64,000 nucleotides of DNA, taken from contig CM036255.1 of NCBI GenBank assembly GCA_020698575.1, positions 3,267,501 through 3,331,500 of the forward strand, in the 5' to 3' direction. Position 1 is the first letter of the stretch. The number at the start of each line of letters is the position of its first letter. Under the pieces are notes generated by a model. The model searched no databases and had not been told where the DNA came from. It worked only from the letters and a program-made list of their open reading frames with translations. The position numbers were made by a program, and so were the translations under genes. Positions 1-10,714 of this stretch are shown here, in pieces. The stretch comes from Bostrychus sinensis (Eukaryota; Chordata; Actinopteri; Gobiiformes; Eleotridae).

Positions 1-1040
1 TTCAATGCTCAGACGCTGGTCTGTTTTCCCAGAGCGTGTGGATATGGACAAATGGAGCAGTACATGCATTGATCATTGTAGAGTGCTAGTGAACACAGGT
101 CAACAGTCACAGCAGAAGAAACAGCTGAACCTTTTCGAGACTAGAACAAGTTAGTCACGGTTTGTTAAAATACTGAACCAACCTATTGCTAGTTTTGCCT
201 CATTTTCTTGACATAAAATGTGGTGTAAAAACCTCTGTCAGTGCTGCCATGTTTGATTACTGTTGCTTTTTTTCATCTTGGTAAAATCTGGGACTGTTGG
301 TCATTGCCGCCTACTGGATATTTAACATAACACACATGCTCACATAGAAAAACGCATAGACAAAGTATAAATGCTGTGATGCAAACAATGCTTAGAACGG
401 ACGGATCTATTTATGTACGAAATGGGAGTATAAATGAGCCTTTAGCTTCAATACACAAAAACCGTGAAGATGAAGAACATGGTTCTTCCGGACTCAAAGG
501 CCACAGTCTTGTTTGGAATCTAGCTGCACTTATACTGGAGATGGGAGAGCTCTTTGAAGAAAACCAAGCCAATTTTTTCCATCAGACCTATATGGTACAT
601 TTAACCTGGTCTCCTCTGGTGCTGACCTTAAAGAGGCAGAGTATTCAGAACTTCCTTTACACTTGGTACACTTGGAGATTTGCATTTCTTTATTTCATCA
701 AATTTATTTATCAATATGCATTAAAACAAAAACAGTAACATTTAAATATGGATACACACAAGCCCACACACTGCAATTAGAACTGCATTTAAGCCAGAAA
801 ACATAGAATCAGAATATTTTAATACATGGGCTCCACTATATGATTATATTATCTCTGCTGTTTTCTTGTTTGTGTAGATATATTACCTATTTGTTTGTTT
901 GAGTGTTTCCTGGTTTTGCTGTAATGAAGTTAGTTTAGGGCCTACCTTTGTGTTGCTGAGCATTGTAAAGGTTGGGACGGGTATTTAAAATTGTAGAGGA
1001 AGGTTTGAACTTTTGTTTTCTGACTGAAAATTAATTAATT
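1..1040. other. AT-rich DNA, no gene recognised
   Basis: Nothing repeated elsewhere in the window was seen here. One open frame of 120 codons (376-738, +) has no recognisable domain, no splice-site frame and an AT-driven composition at its C-terminal end. It is listed among the rejected items. Confidence 0.6.
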
Positions 1041-1117
1041 AAAACAAATAATAAATAAATAAATAAATAAATAAACAAATAAACAAATAAACAAATAAAT
1101 AAATAAATAAATAAAAA
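1041..1117. repeat. (AAAT)n/(AAAC)n microsatellite
   Basis: Tandem tetranucleotide run of AAAT units interrupted by AAAC units. The minus-strand open frame across it is a by-product of the repeat. Confidence 0.95.
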
Positions 1118-1238
1118 AGGAAAAGCTTTTGGCCAACAGTGGGAGACCGGTTTTCCCCTGAGGCTGCTTTTTTGGGCCTTTATATGGGAGTACTCCTTCA
1201 TGTTACCATTCTCGCGGGTCATGTGAGCAGCAGAACAT

Positions 1239-1274
1239 TCACACACACACACGCACACACACACACACACACAT
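1239..1274. repeat. (CA)n microsatellite
   Basis: CA dinucleotide run with a single CG interruption. Confidence 0.95.
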
Positions 1275-1784
1275 AAAGAGTTACTGCACAACAGCAGTAG
1301 ATTTTCTTTTGTGCATGCCTATTGAAAGAACGTGACTTTAGTAATGTGGAAATACACTTTTTGTATTAGTACTGAATTTTATGTAAAATGGTCAGTCCCA
1401 GAGGGTTTATAGGTGAGCTGTGAGTCTTACCTGGTTACAGTTTCATAATGTGTTTATTTTTTTCTTTTCAATTAGAATTTTTTTTTACTTCGGGACGGCA
1501 CAATAAACCACACTAAAACACATTTTTTGACAATGCCTGAGTTTTGTGTTTGAGAATCCCGCCACAAGGTTCCGAATGACAAAATGGCTGATTTATTTCA
1601 GTCTTGTGCAGGTGGTTTCCAACCCTTGGTGTCTTGCCTCGTTTGCTTTTGCTTGTATTTCTGATTTTTAACCCATCACAGAAGCTTGGTTTTGCTCAGA
1701 TCCTATTATTCCTTGAGTTATTTTATCTGGACGCAATTTACAGCGGCTCTAATTGCTTTATGTCCTTCTTCATGGCAGTATATT

Positions 1785-2035
1785 CAACCCCCCGTTCCCA
1801 CTCTCTCATCACGGCGGGCCTAACAGCTCTACCTCACCCTGCCTGTGATAGATCCCCTTATCGCCCCGGGAGACACTTAGAGCTCCAGCGACGCTCCCTA
1901 TCTCCGCTCTCCTCCTGCAGCGCTTCATTTAGGGGCCATTTGTCTCCGCTATGGATTTCCTATTTTTAATGGCGTGCGTATGCAGGGGTCGGGCCCGTGC
2001 TGAATAATAGATGCCTCCTTGTGCTGCCTCTCCTC
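1785..2035. promoter_or_regulatory. Candidate conserved non-coding element, part 1
   Basis: A GC-richer block with no internal repetition and no copy elsewhere in the window, stopping sharply at a poly-T run (about 2049-2070). It is rich in short motifs such as the GGGGCCATTTGTCT stretch, which also occurs in near-identical form at about 8943-8956 inside another block of the same kind. All frames are interrupted, so a coding exon is unlikely. Conservation is inferred from appearance and needs alignment to other fish. Confidence 0.4.
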
Positions 2036-2149
2036 TCTCTACCCCCTTTCTTTTTTTTTTTTTTTTTTTAGTCTCGACGCAAGGCCCTCATGGGAAGGTG
2101 TCCATGTCACTCTGGAAGACGTGGGGGCAGTGTTTCTAGGAAAATCCTG

Positions 2150-2600
2150 GCTGGAGTCCATTCTGTCTTGAAGCTTTTTTTTCATTGAAAGCCATTGCAG
2201 TGAAGCAGACAGTGAGCTGATATGAGAGGGCCCTCCTGACCCCCCTCCTCAGACCCCCCCAGTGAAGGGCGTTTATCAGACAGAGCGAGGCCGCAGTGGA
2301 GGTGATATATCGCCCTGGTAGAGTGCGAATGAATAGACTAGTAATTATCCTGTTAAAAGGGTGGCCAGACAAAGAGCGAGCGGCGCTATAATTTAAATTG
2401 TTTTGTTTCCACGCGCTCGGAGCCGGCCCGCTGACTGACATCACGGGAATGGGAAAAGTGAGCCTATTTATAGCCTCAGACGTGCGGCTAATTGTGGGAT
2501 TTAATAAGGTTTCTGGAAGAGTGGATTCTGTAAAAGCGATATGGGCTGCAGCTCCTCGTGGCTCTGCCCTCGTGTCTCTCACACTCTTCTTTTGCTCCTC
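2150..2600. promoter_or_regulatory. Candidate conserved non-coding element, part 2
   Basis: Ordered GC/AT mosaic with homeodomain-type TAATTA at 2342-2347 and a perfect MEF2-type site CTATTTATAG at 2464-2473. It sits about 100 bp from the preceding block and is separated from it by the poly-T run, so the two may be one enhancer interrupted by a simple repeat. Open frames on both strands overlap here without splice signals, which argues against coding. Function as an enhancer is inference. Confidence 0.45.
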
Positions 2601-2609
2601 CTCTGAGTC

Positions 2610-3319
2610 GCTTCTTTTTTAGAATTTTTAATAGTATCTTAAGATGGAGTCATTTTCTCTTGAAGTTCCTTTGGCCAAAATTCAATATAGCACACAGAAA
2701 CTTTACATAAAACTCAATAGAGAACAAACTAAAGGAAAAGTTTTGGTTGATTTTTCTCTATGGAGCTCACCCTATATTTTGGAGTTAAGCGTTATTGTAA
2801 ATATTCACAAGTCTGGTTGATTCCTGACCCTCAGTCAGCTTTACTCTTGTATTCTCCTCTCTAGATTTCTTCTGCCTTTTGGCCACTTTTCCATGACAAA
2901 AATCTAAAGTATAAAGTCATTGCTAGCTTGTTGTTATGGCTAACTGGGACGTGACGCTTTATTGTGAGATCTGAGACTTTAGAGACACCAGGTCGGTTCT
3001 CCTATTCTTGCAAGGTTTTTTTTTTAGGGCAGATGCAGGGGGCTTTATACACTCTGCAACACCTCATTTAGCCATTACACTGACTCGTACTGAGTGGATG
3101 TTTAATTAAGATAAAAACAAACCAACTTAACTAATGGTTCTAGATTTGCAAGAGTGAAACCAAAAGAGGAGTGTACCTAAAAAGGATTGGGGGTTTGGGG
3201 CAGTGTCTTCAGTAGTTGTTTCACAAATCTGTGTCTTTCAAATAATTTGAAACAAAGATGAATGGCATGTTTTGGTTACAGGCAAAATTAATGCCAACAT
3301 AAAACATTCAAGGGTATCT
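2610..3319. other. AT-rich DNA, nothing recognised
   Basis: No repeat family, exon or regulatory-like block was seen. Confidence 0.5.
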
Positions 3320-3550
3320 CAGTGGAAGCTGGGATTTGATAGCCTGGCCCACCAACTCTTTTCCTATTCTACTCAAAGAAGTTAGTCTGCAGTTTAATTT
3401 CTATGGGCGGAACAATCACAGGCTGAATTTGTACTAATTTTTATAAAACTACTTTTAGAAAAATAATCATCATGTATGAGTAACGGCGTACTCATTGTTT
3501 AATAAAAAAGCCCAGGGGGTACATGAGACGGCAAAGGTTGGGAACCACTG
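3320..3550. mobile_element. Degraded hAT-like MITE
   Basis: The right end, ending GGGAACCACTG, is the reverse complement of a CAGTGGTTCCC hAT-type terminus also seen at 17988, 28401 and 62171. The proposed left end (CAGTGGAAGCTGG) is a weak match. The flanking 8 bp do not match well, so the left boundary is uncertain. No transposase remains. Confidence 0.5.
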
Positions 3551-3689
3551 TACTATGCTATTCTACATAGACATTAGAAATAAAGACTTTATTAGTACTG
3601 TATTTATAGTAAATCTGGTTTAAAAACAGTTTTATAGTGTGTCTAATTCCCTCTCCTCTCATCTCATCTCCCATCTCGTAGACTCTTAG

Positions 3690-3935
3690 CCCAAACTAAC
3701 GTCCGTCTCTGTGTTTGGATCGTCCTTGATTGTGTGATTGTGTCTTGTCGCCCAGACTTAGCCTCTGCGTGGATATGTGAGAGCGTGGTATGATTGCAAG
3801 TGTCCACGTGAGGAGGGGTCCCCGGGAGTGCGAGGCGCCACTGGAGACAGGGGTAATTGAGCTCAAAGGCGCTTCTGTCTTATGTGGCAGAGGGGAAATT
3901 GGAATCTTCAGAATCCATTAGAAAGATCCTCTCAC
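3690..3935. promoter_or_regulatory. Candidate conserved non-coding element
   Basis: A block of mixed, non-repetitive sequence with a GGTAATTGAGCTC homeodomain-like core near 3851, bounded by AT-rich DNA. There is no TE similarity in the window and no long open frame with splice sites. The regulatory call rests only on composition and motif content. Confidence 0.35.
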
Positions 3936-4280
3936 GGTGACTTTTTGTGTTTGTTGTGGATCTGAATGGATGTGTGCGCCAGGGCCCTAATCATAACATG
4001 GACAGAAAGGGACAGACCCTCCCCCGCCGAGGTAATGTGGAATATATATTCAAATATACATCGCATTTATGGAGACATGCTATTCTTATTTATTAACACC
4101 AAACAGTATTTGACCTCATTCAGTGGTGTATTTTCAGATTGCATTTCCATTTTTTCTTGGCTGTCAGCAACTATGGAAGCCCTGCAAGAACACATGGTTG
4201 TCTATGAACAAATACACTGGAAAGAGGCTAATGATGACAATTTCAGTTTTGTTCATGTCACCAGTTCAGTGTATTCACCA
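3936..4280. other. Spacer before the minisatellite
   Basis: No feature beyond short open frames that run into the tandem array. Confidence 0.5.
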
Positions 4281-5074
4281 CAGACATGATCCTGAGGGGA
4301 CGCTGGTATATTGTATGGACATAATCCTGAGGGGACCATACTATAATGTATGGACACGATCCTGAGGAGACCATAATATAATGTACTAACACGATCTTGA
4401 GGGGACCATAATATAATGTGTGGACATGATCGTGAGGGGACCATAGTATAATGTGTGGACATGATCCAGAGGGGACCATAGTATAATGTGTGGACATGAT
4501 CCAGAGGGGACCATAGTATAATGTATGGGCATGATTCAGAGCGGACCATAGTATAATGTACAGACACGATCCTGAGGGGACCATAGTATAATGTGTGGAC
4601 ATGATCCAGAGGGGACCATAGTATAATGTATGGGCATGATTCAGAGCGGACCATAGTATAATGTACAGACACGATCCTGAGGGGACCATAGTATAATGTG
4701 TGGACATGATCCAGAGGGGACCATACTATAATGTACAGACACGATCCTGAGGGGACCATAATATAATGTACGGACACGATCCCGAGGGGACCATAGTATA
4801 ATGTGTGGACATGATCCAGAGGGGACCATAGTATAATGTACAGACACGATCCTGAGGGGACCATAATATAATGTATGGACACGACCCTGAGGGCACCATA
4901 GTATAATGTGTGGCCATGATCCAGAGGGGACCATAGTATAATGTACGGATATGATCCTGAGGGGACCATAGTATAATGTGTGGACATGATCCTGAGGGGA
5001 CCATATAATGTACAGACATGATCCTGAGGGGACCATAGTATAATGTATGAACATGATCCTGAGGGGACCATAGT
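4281..5074. repeat. 35-bp minisatellite, about 22 copies
   Basis: The unit begins with CCTGAGGGGACCATA and repeats every 35 bp (starts at 4291, 4326, 4361 and so on). Variants alternate CCTGAGGGG with CCAGAGGGG, and one unit near 4991 is 31 bp because GTAT is missing. Within the array a three-unit block starting at 4527 recurs at 4632, exactly 105 bp later, showing higher-order amplification. Since 35 is not a multiple of 3, the minus strand carries three overlapping open frames (up to 272 codons) whose peptides cycle through the same words. These are array artefacts. Degenerate units occur in inverse orientation at 52.4 kb. Confidence 0.97.
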
Positions 5075-5615
5075 ATGAAAAGGAAACGTGCAAGGTTTTT
5101 AAATGGGTAATGGTTGAACATAAAATGAATATGAGATGATTTATGTCAGCCACCAGCTCTTTGCTTTTTAAAGGAATAACTGTAAAAAGGCATCAGGCTA
5201 CTGATCTTAATAATGTAATGCAATGGCGCCAACATCAGTGCTGATATATTATTGAGTATTATTTATATATAGCTGTTTCCTTTGTACATTTTATAGAGAT
5301 CAGAGGAGGCAGAGGAGTGAGGAAGGTGAGTAAACAGCAGGGCTCCAGCAGCAGATGGTCCCTCTTCCTCCTGCAGAGACCCTCCTCCTCTCCCCCCTCT
5401 TCCTCACCATCACACCTCGTCTACTCTTCACCTCTGTGTCCTTCCTCACTATTTACTCACTATTTACTCTGTTCTCTGTGCTGCACTCTCTAACCTGCCT
5501 CGCCTCGAACAAGGATGTGTCAAATGATTGATACTTTTGTTTTTGGTTGTTACTTTTGTTAAATCAACTATATTATGCTTTTATTAATTTTCTGTCTATC
5601 CTTAAATCTTGGTCA
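5075..5615. other. Spacer with pyrimidine-rich tract
   Basis: Contains a CT-rich stretch at about 5355-5475 (TCCTCC-type runs). No gene or dispersed repeat was recognised. Confidence 0.5.
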
Positions 5616-5619
5616 CGTC

Positions 5620-6149
5620 TAGAACAGCAGCACAATTTACAACCTTTAAAAACATTATGTGACTAAAAGAAAATTTAAATGTTTTCAATAAATACTTTAC
5701 TACTGCCATAAAGAAACAGGTGAAGAAAACAGCAGATGGCAGCAGGGTGTAGAGCTTGTTACAGTGTTTTGAACAGGAACAAAGAAAAAAAAGCTTTTTA
5801 CTTCCTTGAACTTTTTGTATGATGCCATTTTACCATTAAAGTAAAAATGCCTGTGAGGAATCAGTGGAAACAGAGCTGTACAGTGTACAGTGTACAGTTT
5901 TTTGTTTTTGTTTTTTTGATAAATGAATGAGAGCAGACTGGATGTAGAGGGCTTGTTGATTGGACAATGCTTCCTGGAGTGGGCGGGGGTTTGTGGGAGA
6001 GGCGGAGGTTTGTGAAACCAAGCATTCTGAGGCCTCAAAAACTCAGTGCCAGAGAATACAGGATTATTCAAACAAGCGTGAATTAAATTAAAAACAACTC
6101 CAGGAAACAATATCATAGCTCAGAAAAGTCGATTTTGCTTAATATGTCT
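5620..6149 (+). mobile_element. TTAA-type MITE, family A (long copy)
   Basis: Shares blocks with four other loci (13.05, 14.78, 48.9 and 52.2 kb): AGCAGACTGGATGTAGAGGG, a segment containing CTTCCTGGAGTGGGCGG, AGAATACAGGATTA, ACAACTCCAGG and the end AGTCGATTTTGCT. It ends against TTAA at 6150-6153. Open frames on the minus strand reflect this repeat, not a gene. Internal TGTACAG triplication occurs at about 5879-5899. The left end is not defined. TTAA targets are typical of piggyBac-class elements, but no transposase is present to confirm the class. Confidence 0.7.
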
Positions 6150-6153
6150 TTAA

Positions 6154-6999
6154 TGTTACAAAACCATATAAGTTTTAGAATATAACATTAAGGCAGATGG
6201 ACTCTGTGTTTGTAGTATTTGTCACTGCCCTTGGTCTACTAGATAGGGCATCTTCAGTAATTTGTTGCATACATTAAAGAAGGGGCTCAGCTTTATATAA
6301 ATGGCAGTTAATGGCAGAATATTTGATTGACATCTCAGAGGAAAATGCAAATATCCAGCTGAAACTCAAGCCTTTTGTGACCTGGACAAGGGCTGATGAC
6401 AATGTTAGTGACCTAAGTCATTCTGCAGCTCCTGGGGTGAATTTATTGTTGTTATGGAATACATTATGCAATGTGACCACTAAATACTGTGTGGTCAAAA
6501 TATCACTTTTTATTTATCTGAAACACTTTTTCCTCTAATAACCAGCCTCACCAGATGCTTCTGTGTTGTACAGAGTCGTCTGGAGGTCTGCTACAGAAAG
6601 AGTTTGCAAAGAGCTGTATATTTATTTTTTTTTTTTATTTATTTATTTTTTTTATGAGCACGTGGCCAATACTGTCAGTACTGCTATGCCATTGGTCAAA
6701 CAAGCAGTAGTTTAGATGTAAAGGCACTGGTGACTTCTGTAGTGATGGTTTCAGTATTGGCACACCTGCATTTGTTTGTTATTGTGTTTTTGGTTATTCT
6801 TATGTTACAGGCAAAGGAGAATTTATTTTAATTTAATTTTATTATATTTTTACTTTCTTTGCCTAAATGCCCAATAATATTTAGGCATAGAGTGGAAAAT
6901 GCAATACTTTTTATTTTGGATTAACAAAACTACAGTAACATTTTTAATTAATCTGATATTCAATTTTCACATTTAAGTTTAAAAAACAAACAAACAAAC
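6154..6999. other. AT-rich DNA with T-rich tract
   Basis: Holds a T-rich low-complexity tract at about 6618-6652 and an (AAAC)n run near 6980-7010. No gene or assigned repeat. Confidence 0.5.
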
Positions 7000-7059
7000 A
7001 AACAAAAAAACATCCCACATCTCAGACATCTATGTAAAATCTCAATGAAACCACTGCAA

Positions 7060-7760
7060 ATTTTAGATTTCTCAAACAGGATAGTCTTAAAAGTATTAAA
7101 AAGGTATTAAATTTAATGTGGTCAAATTCAAGGCCTTAAAAGTATTAAATCTTATGGGCAGGTATTATTCTATTCATCTTGGTCTTAAATTTAAAAACGG
7201 TAATTTTGGTGTTGGTAATATATAGATCGGTGACTATATGCTTGCAAACGTTGACATTTATCAAATTAATCACACAAATCAATTTCAGTCCAAATGATGT
7301 TAGATGCTTGCTCTTGTCTTGTCTTGTTAGTTATTTTAAAGTAATACTTCATAACTAATAATAGACAAGTACAGTATGCATTATTTGCGACTTGGACATA
7401 GGAATTAATTCTATCATAAATGGTATAAAAATCTTTTAGGTCACCACTAGAATGTGCCTTTGTACATTTCCAAAAGCTTATATTACAGATCCACTATATG
7501 GGCTGCCTTTATCAGTGAAATGTACGATTCAGGGTTAAGATTTTTCACTGCAGAACTGTTATTTCCTTTGTATTAGGCTTTTAAAATAAAGCACCTGAGT
7601 GTCAAAGTAGTACAAATATTTAATTTGGGTAAAATTCTGATAAATTTTTGTTCTTTTGTCGACAATCCTGGCATTAAATTTCATTCAAAGTGGCATTAAA
7701 AAGTCTTAAACGGGACTTAAATTTCACAAGACAAAAACAGGAGCTACCCTGTCAAAATTT
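7060..7760. repeat. Degenerate dispersed repeat with AGTATTAAA motifs
   Basis: Recurrent words (CTTAAAAGTATTAAA, GGTCTTAAATTT, GTCTTAAACGGGACTTAAA) at both ends of the interval resemble a common fish interspersed repeat whose ends carry ATTAAAT motifs in inverse arrangement. Family and exact limits were not resolved. Confidence 0.35.
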
Positions 7761-8477
7761 GTTAAGATTTTACAGAATCCCTAATTTCCCACTTTGCCTA
7801 TAACATACTGTATATATGGAACATGTAATATTTCTGAAATTTTAACGTTAACCTTGTTTAGTGTAGCACAGCCATCTGCAACCTCATGTCATTCTTTTGG
7901 CATCTTACATTCTCAGTTTTTCATATTAGGCTATAAACTTATGATAAACTGCTGTTTGTAGACTTTATTGGCTGCGCAGTGCATGCACGGACTGATATGA
8001 AGTGCGACACACATAAGTTAAATAAACAGTACCAAGATATAGTTACTGGATATAACTCCAGTTCTGTGAGTGTGTGTGGCTCCTGTATTACACTGCTTTT
8101 TAGGGTCCTATTGTAAGATAATCAGTGCATTGAGTATTTAATACAGTTCTTTGTTTGTTTGCAATAATTAATGATCATCCATAGGCTATATTTCATTATA
8201 GGATCAGCGACTTTTGTGCATTAAAATTAGTTGACTCTTTACAGATGCGAATGTATTATTTTTGGCATTAATTGGCTTTTTGGCTCCAGAAGGTTGCAGA
8301 CCCATGGTGTAGCACCTCAGACCAGTCCAGATCTCCAAACCAGACCCTGGATCAGGACGTGGTCAATCGTGGCTGACCTCCATTATTATTTTTTTCCTCA
8401 TTTCCAATCATTTCCACTTGTTGTTAATAATCATAATTCTATACTAGTTCTGCATACATTGTTATGAAACACCATTG

Positions 8478-8480
<3 letters not shown>
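7761..8480. other. AT-rich DNA, nothing recognised
   Basis: No coding potential or assigned repeat was seen. Confidence 0.5.

Positions 8481-8481
<1 letters not shown>

Positions 8482-8520
<39 letters not shown>
8482..8520. repeat. (TG)n microsatellite
   Basis: Uninterrupted TG run. Confidence 0.97.
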
Positions 8521-8522
<2 letters not shown>

Positions 8523-8569
8523 TACTAGCTTGTTGTGTACTTGTTGTGTGTGTAATGATTAGCCTTCTC

Positions 8570-9130
8570 TTAATGGGAAAATAACGTCAGAGCCAGTGGG
8601 ACGTTTAATCCATCTGAGCGGATTCTGTTTCCATCACAGCTATTGATCAAGTGCAGTGACAAATCAACAGCGGTGTGGGGGTGTGTGGGGGGGTCTGAGG
8701 GGGCTCTGGGGGTCTCAGAGCGGACCCCCTGACGCAGCGCTTTCCTCCACAACCCACTCCACTCAACTACCGCTGTTTATTTGTTCCTTTTTCTCAGCGC
8801 TCTTCATTTGTCCATGTGTTTTTCTCCTCCCTCCGTCTTTGTTTTGCCCCCCCTCCCTCGCCGCTGCCCCCCTTTCCTCTGCCGTTAAGTGGTATTGGCT
8901 TTAAAGGGGCAGCAAATCACTAGCTGATTAATACTGAATTTTGGGGGCCATTTGTCTGCCGGGTTGGCTCTGTCAGTGACACGTGCCCCCCCTCCCGTCC
9001 ACTCAGACCCCCCTCTGCTCTCTCACTAACCCCCCCACCCGCAGGTGATGAATGACTGGCCGATTGCCCGAGGATTGGAGCAGGTCATGCTTACCTGTGC
9101 TGTGACAGAGTGCTCCTGATTGGTGACCGG
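8570..9130. promoter_or_regulatory. Candidate conserved non-coding block with G-quadruplex motif
   Basis: Two ordered segments (8570-8665 and 8885-9130) flank a G-rich core. The first has TTTAATCCATCTGAGCGGAT and CTATTGATCAAG, the second has GCTGATTAATACTG and GGGGGCCATTTGTCTG (near-identical to a 14-mer at about 1933). The core at 8676-8712 carries four runs of four or more G separated by short loops, a classic G4-forming arrangement on the + strand. It is flanked by pyrimidine-rich DNA and TG repeats. Enhancer function is inferred. Confidence 0.4.
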
Positions 9131-9156
9131 GGCTCTTCAGGGGGGAGGGATTTGGG

Positions 9157-9160
<4 letters not shown>

Positions 9161-9207
<47 letters not shown>

Positions 9208-9237
9208 AGGAGGGGTGGGTGTGTGTGTGTGTGTGTT
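9161..9237. repeat. Compound (TG)n microsatellite
   Basis: Two TG runs (9161-9206, 9217-9237) separated by a G-rich spacer and followed by further G runs at 9238-9255. Confidence 0.95.
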
Positions 9238-9453
9238 GGGGGTGGGGGGTGGGGGCGCCTTAGAACAGGTAGCCCCAAAACCTGCTGGTGTTTCCATGAC
9301 TCTGGGTCCAGGAGACCCACATCTGTTATGTAAACACTGACATCACATAAGCGCAAATTAAGTTGTGTTGATAAATGAGATAAAAACATGTTTGAAGCTG
9401 ACTTTGAAAACATAAAGGTGCTGGCAACATTTAATAAAAAGACGATAAATCCT

Positions 9454-9831
9454 GGTGTGTGTCTGTGTGAGGCTGGTGTGTGTCAGTGTGAGGCTGGTGT
9501 GTGTCTGTGTGAGGCTGGTGTGTGTCTGTGTGAGGCTTGTGTGTGTCTGTGTGAGGCTGGTGTGTGTCTGTGTGAGGCTGGTGTGTGTTTGTGTGAGGCT
9601 GGTGTGTGTCTGTGTGAGGCTGGTGTGTGTCTGTGTGAGGCTGGTGTGTGTTTGTGTGAGGCTGGTGTGTGTCTGTGTGAGGCTGGTGTGTGTCTGTGTG
9701 AGGTTGGTGTGTGTCTGTGTGAGGCTGGTGTGTGTCTGTGTGAGGCTGGTGTGTGTCTGTGTGAGGTTGGTGTGTGTCTGTGTGAGGCTGGTGTGTGTCT
9801 TTGTGAGGCTGGTGTGTGTTTGTGTGAGGCT
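9454..9831. repeat. 21-bp minisatellite, 18 copies
   Basis: Unit GGTGTGTGTCTGTGTGAGGCT, 18 uninterrupted copies filling exactly 378 bp with only point variants. The period is a multiple of 3, so a 162-codon + strand frame (9388-9876) passes through it, encoding a heptapeptide GVCLCEA with a unique 22-residue lead and 14-residue tail. Open frames also cross it in another + frame and on the minus strand, as expected for a TG-rich array lacking stops, so the frame is probably incidental. Confidence 0.95.
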
Positions 9832-10260
9832 GGAGCTAAAGCTGCATTAGCTTCAGTAAACAAGAGATTCCTTTAGGTTTACCTCCACTGAAAATAAGAG
9901 TTGTACTTCACTAAACTGGAAACAGCTGTTGCTAATATACCCTAGCTTTATTTTAAGAAAAAGTTGACACAACATTGTGCTCATCCTCACTTGGAACACG
10001 GCTGTTTATCTCAAGGAAAAAGTATGTGTTTGATTAAAAAAAAAAAAGAAAAATCCCTTATTTCTGTCCTTTGGCTTGTTGTTTTTGTCCGATTGAGGAT
10101 TCTCTCTTTTGTCCAATCAACTCGCAGCAGTGCCCACTTCTAAATGTTACAGATCCTTAATCATACTGGACCCCATCAGGGAGGAGTGTAGAATGGTTTG
10201 GGCTGCTTTTTGGGAACACTTTGCAAATCTTTAGGAAGTGGAAACACCTCCAAACTGACC
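9832..10260. other. Spacer, nothing recognised
   Basis: Contains a short poly-A run near 10038. No gene or repeat family was assigned. Confidence 0.5.
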
Positions 10261-10267
10261 CGTCCCA

Positions 10268-10297
10268 CATATGATGTCACACAGGTGACATCATATG
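10268..10297. promoter_or_regulatory. Perfect inverted repeat with paired TGATGTCA sites
   Basis: Arms CATATGATGTCAC and GTGACATCATATG (13 bp each, no mismatch) around a 4-bp loop ACAG. Each arm contains TGATGTCA/TGACATCA, close to CREB/ATF-family half-site pairs, and an E-box-like CATATG at the outer edge. It could be a regulatory site, a hairpin-forming sequence or chance. Confidence 0.4.
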
Positions 10298-10714
10298 ACT
10301 CGTTCTTTGTATATTAAATGTGTTTGCAGGGCTTAAACTTGCCTTCCTTTAAGCACATGGATACAGCATAAACTACTTAAACTTTATGTGGCGACCTGAA
10401 ACAACCTGCAAACATGTTCAACATCAACAGCTGTTTATGTGCTGTATGGTCATGTGATGCATGCAATAGTAACACATGTAAATATACACGTTCCTCTGTA
10501 ACATGAACTGTAATATACTTTACTGTGGGAAGAATGGAATCGAGTGATTAACTAGTCTTTGTTAAATTGGACAGTATATTTGAGTGTCATTACTCAGTTT
10601 TATTTTTGTTTCTTTTTGTGCTAATATTAGCAGTCCAAATGTATTTACCTCTCAGGTAACTCTTAGCGGTCCTTGAATTTGATGTGTGTGGAGGCTGCAC
10701 TTGATGATGTTGGT

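Noticed and set aside
376..738. 120-codon + open frame
   Set aside because: No recognisable domain, AT-driven C-terminal part and no splice or promoter context; this length is expected by chance in 64 kb of six frames.
4253..5153. Minus-strand open frames up to 272 codons in the 35-bp array
   Set aside because: All three frames are open because the unit lacks stops; the peptides just cycle the same words.
5700..6116. 138-codon minus frame
   Set aside because: Lies inside the family A repeat, and the matching region at 49.0 kb breaks the frame.
4281..9831. Regularly spaced repeats considered as CRISPR-like arrays
   Set aside because: Units are contiguous without unique spacers and the host is a vertebrate.
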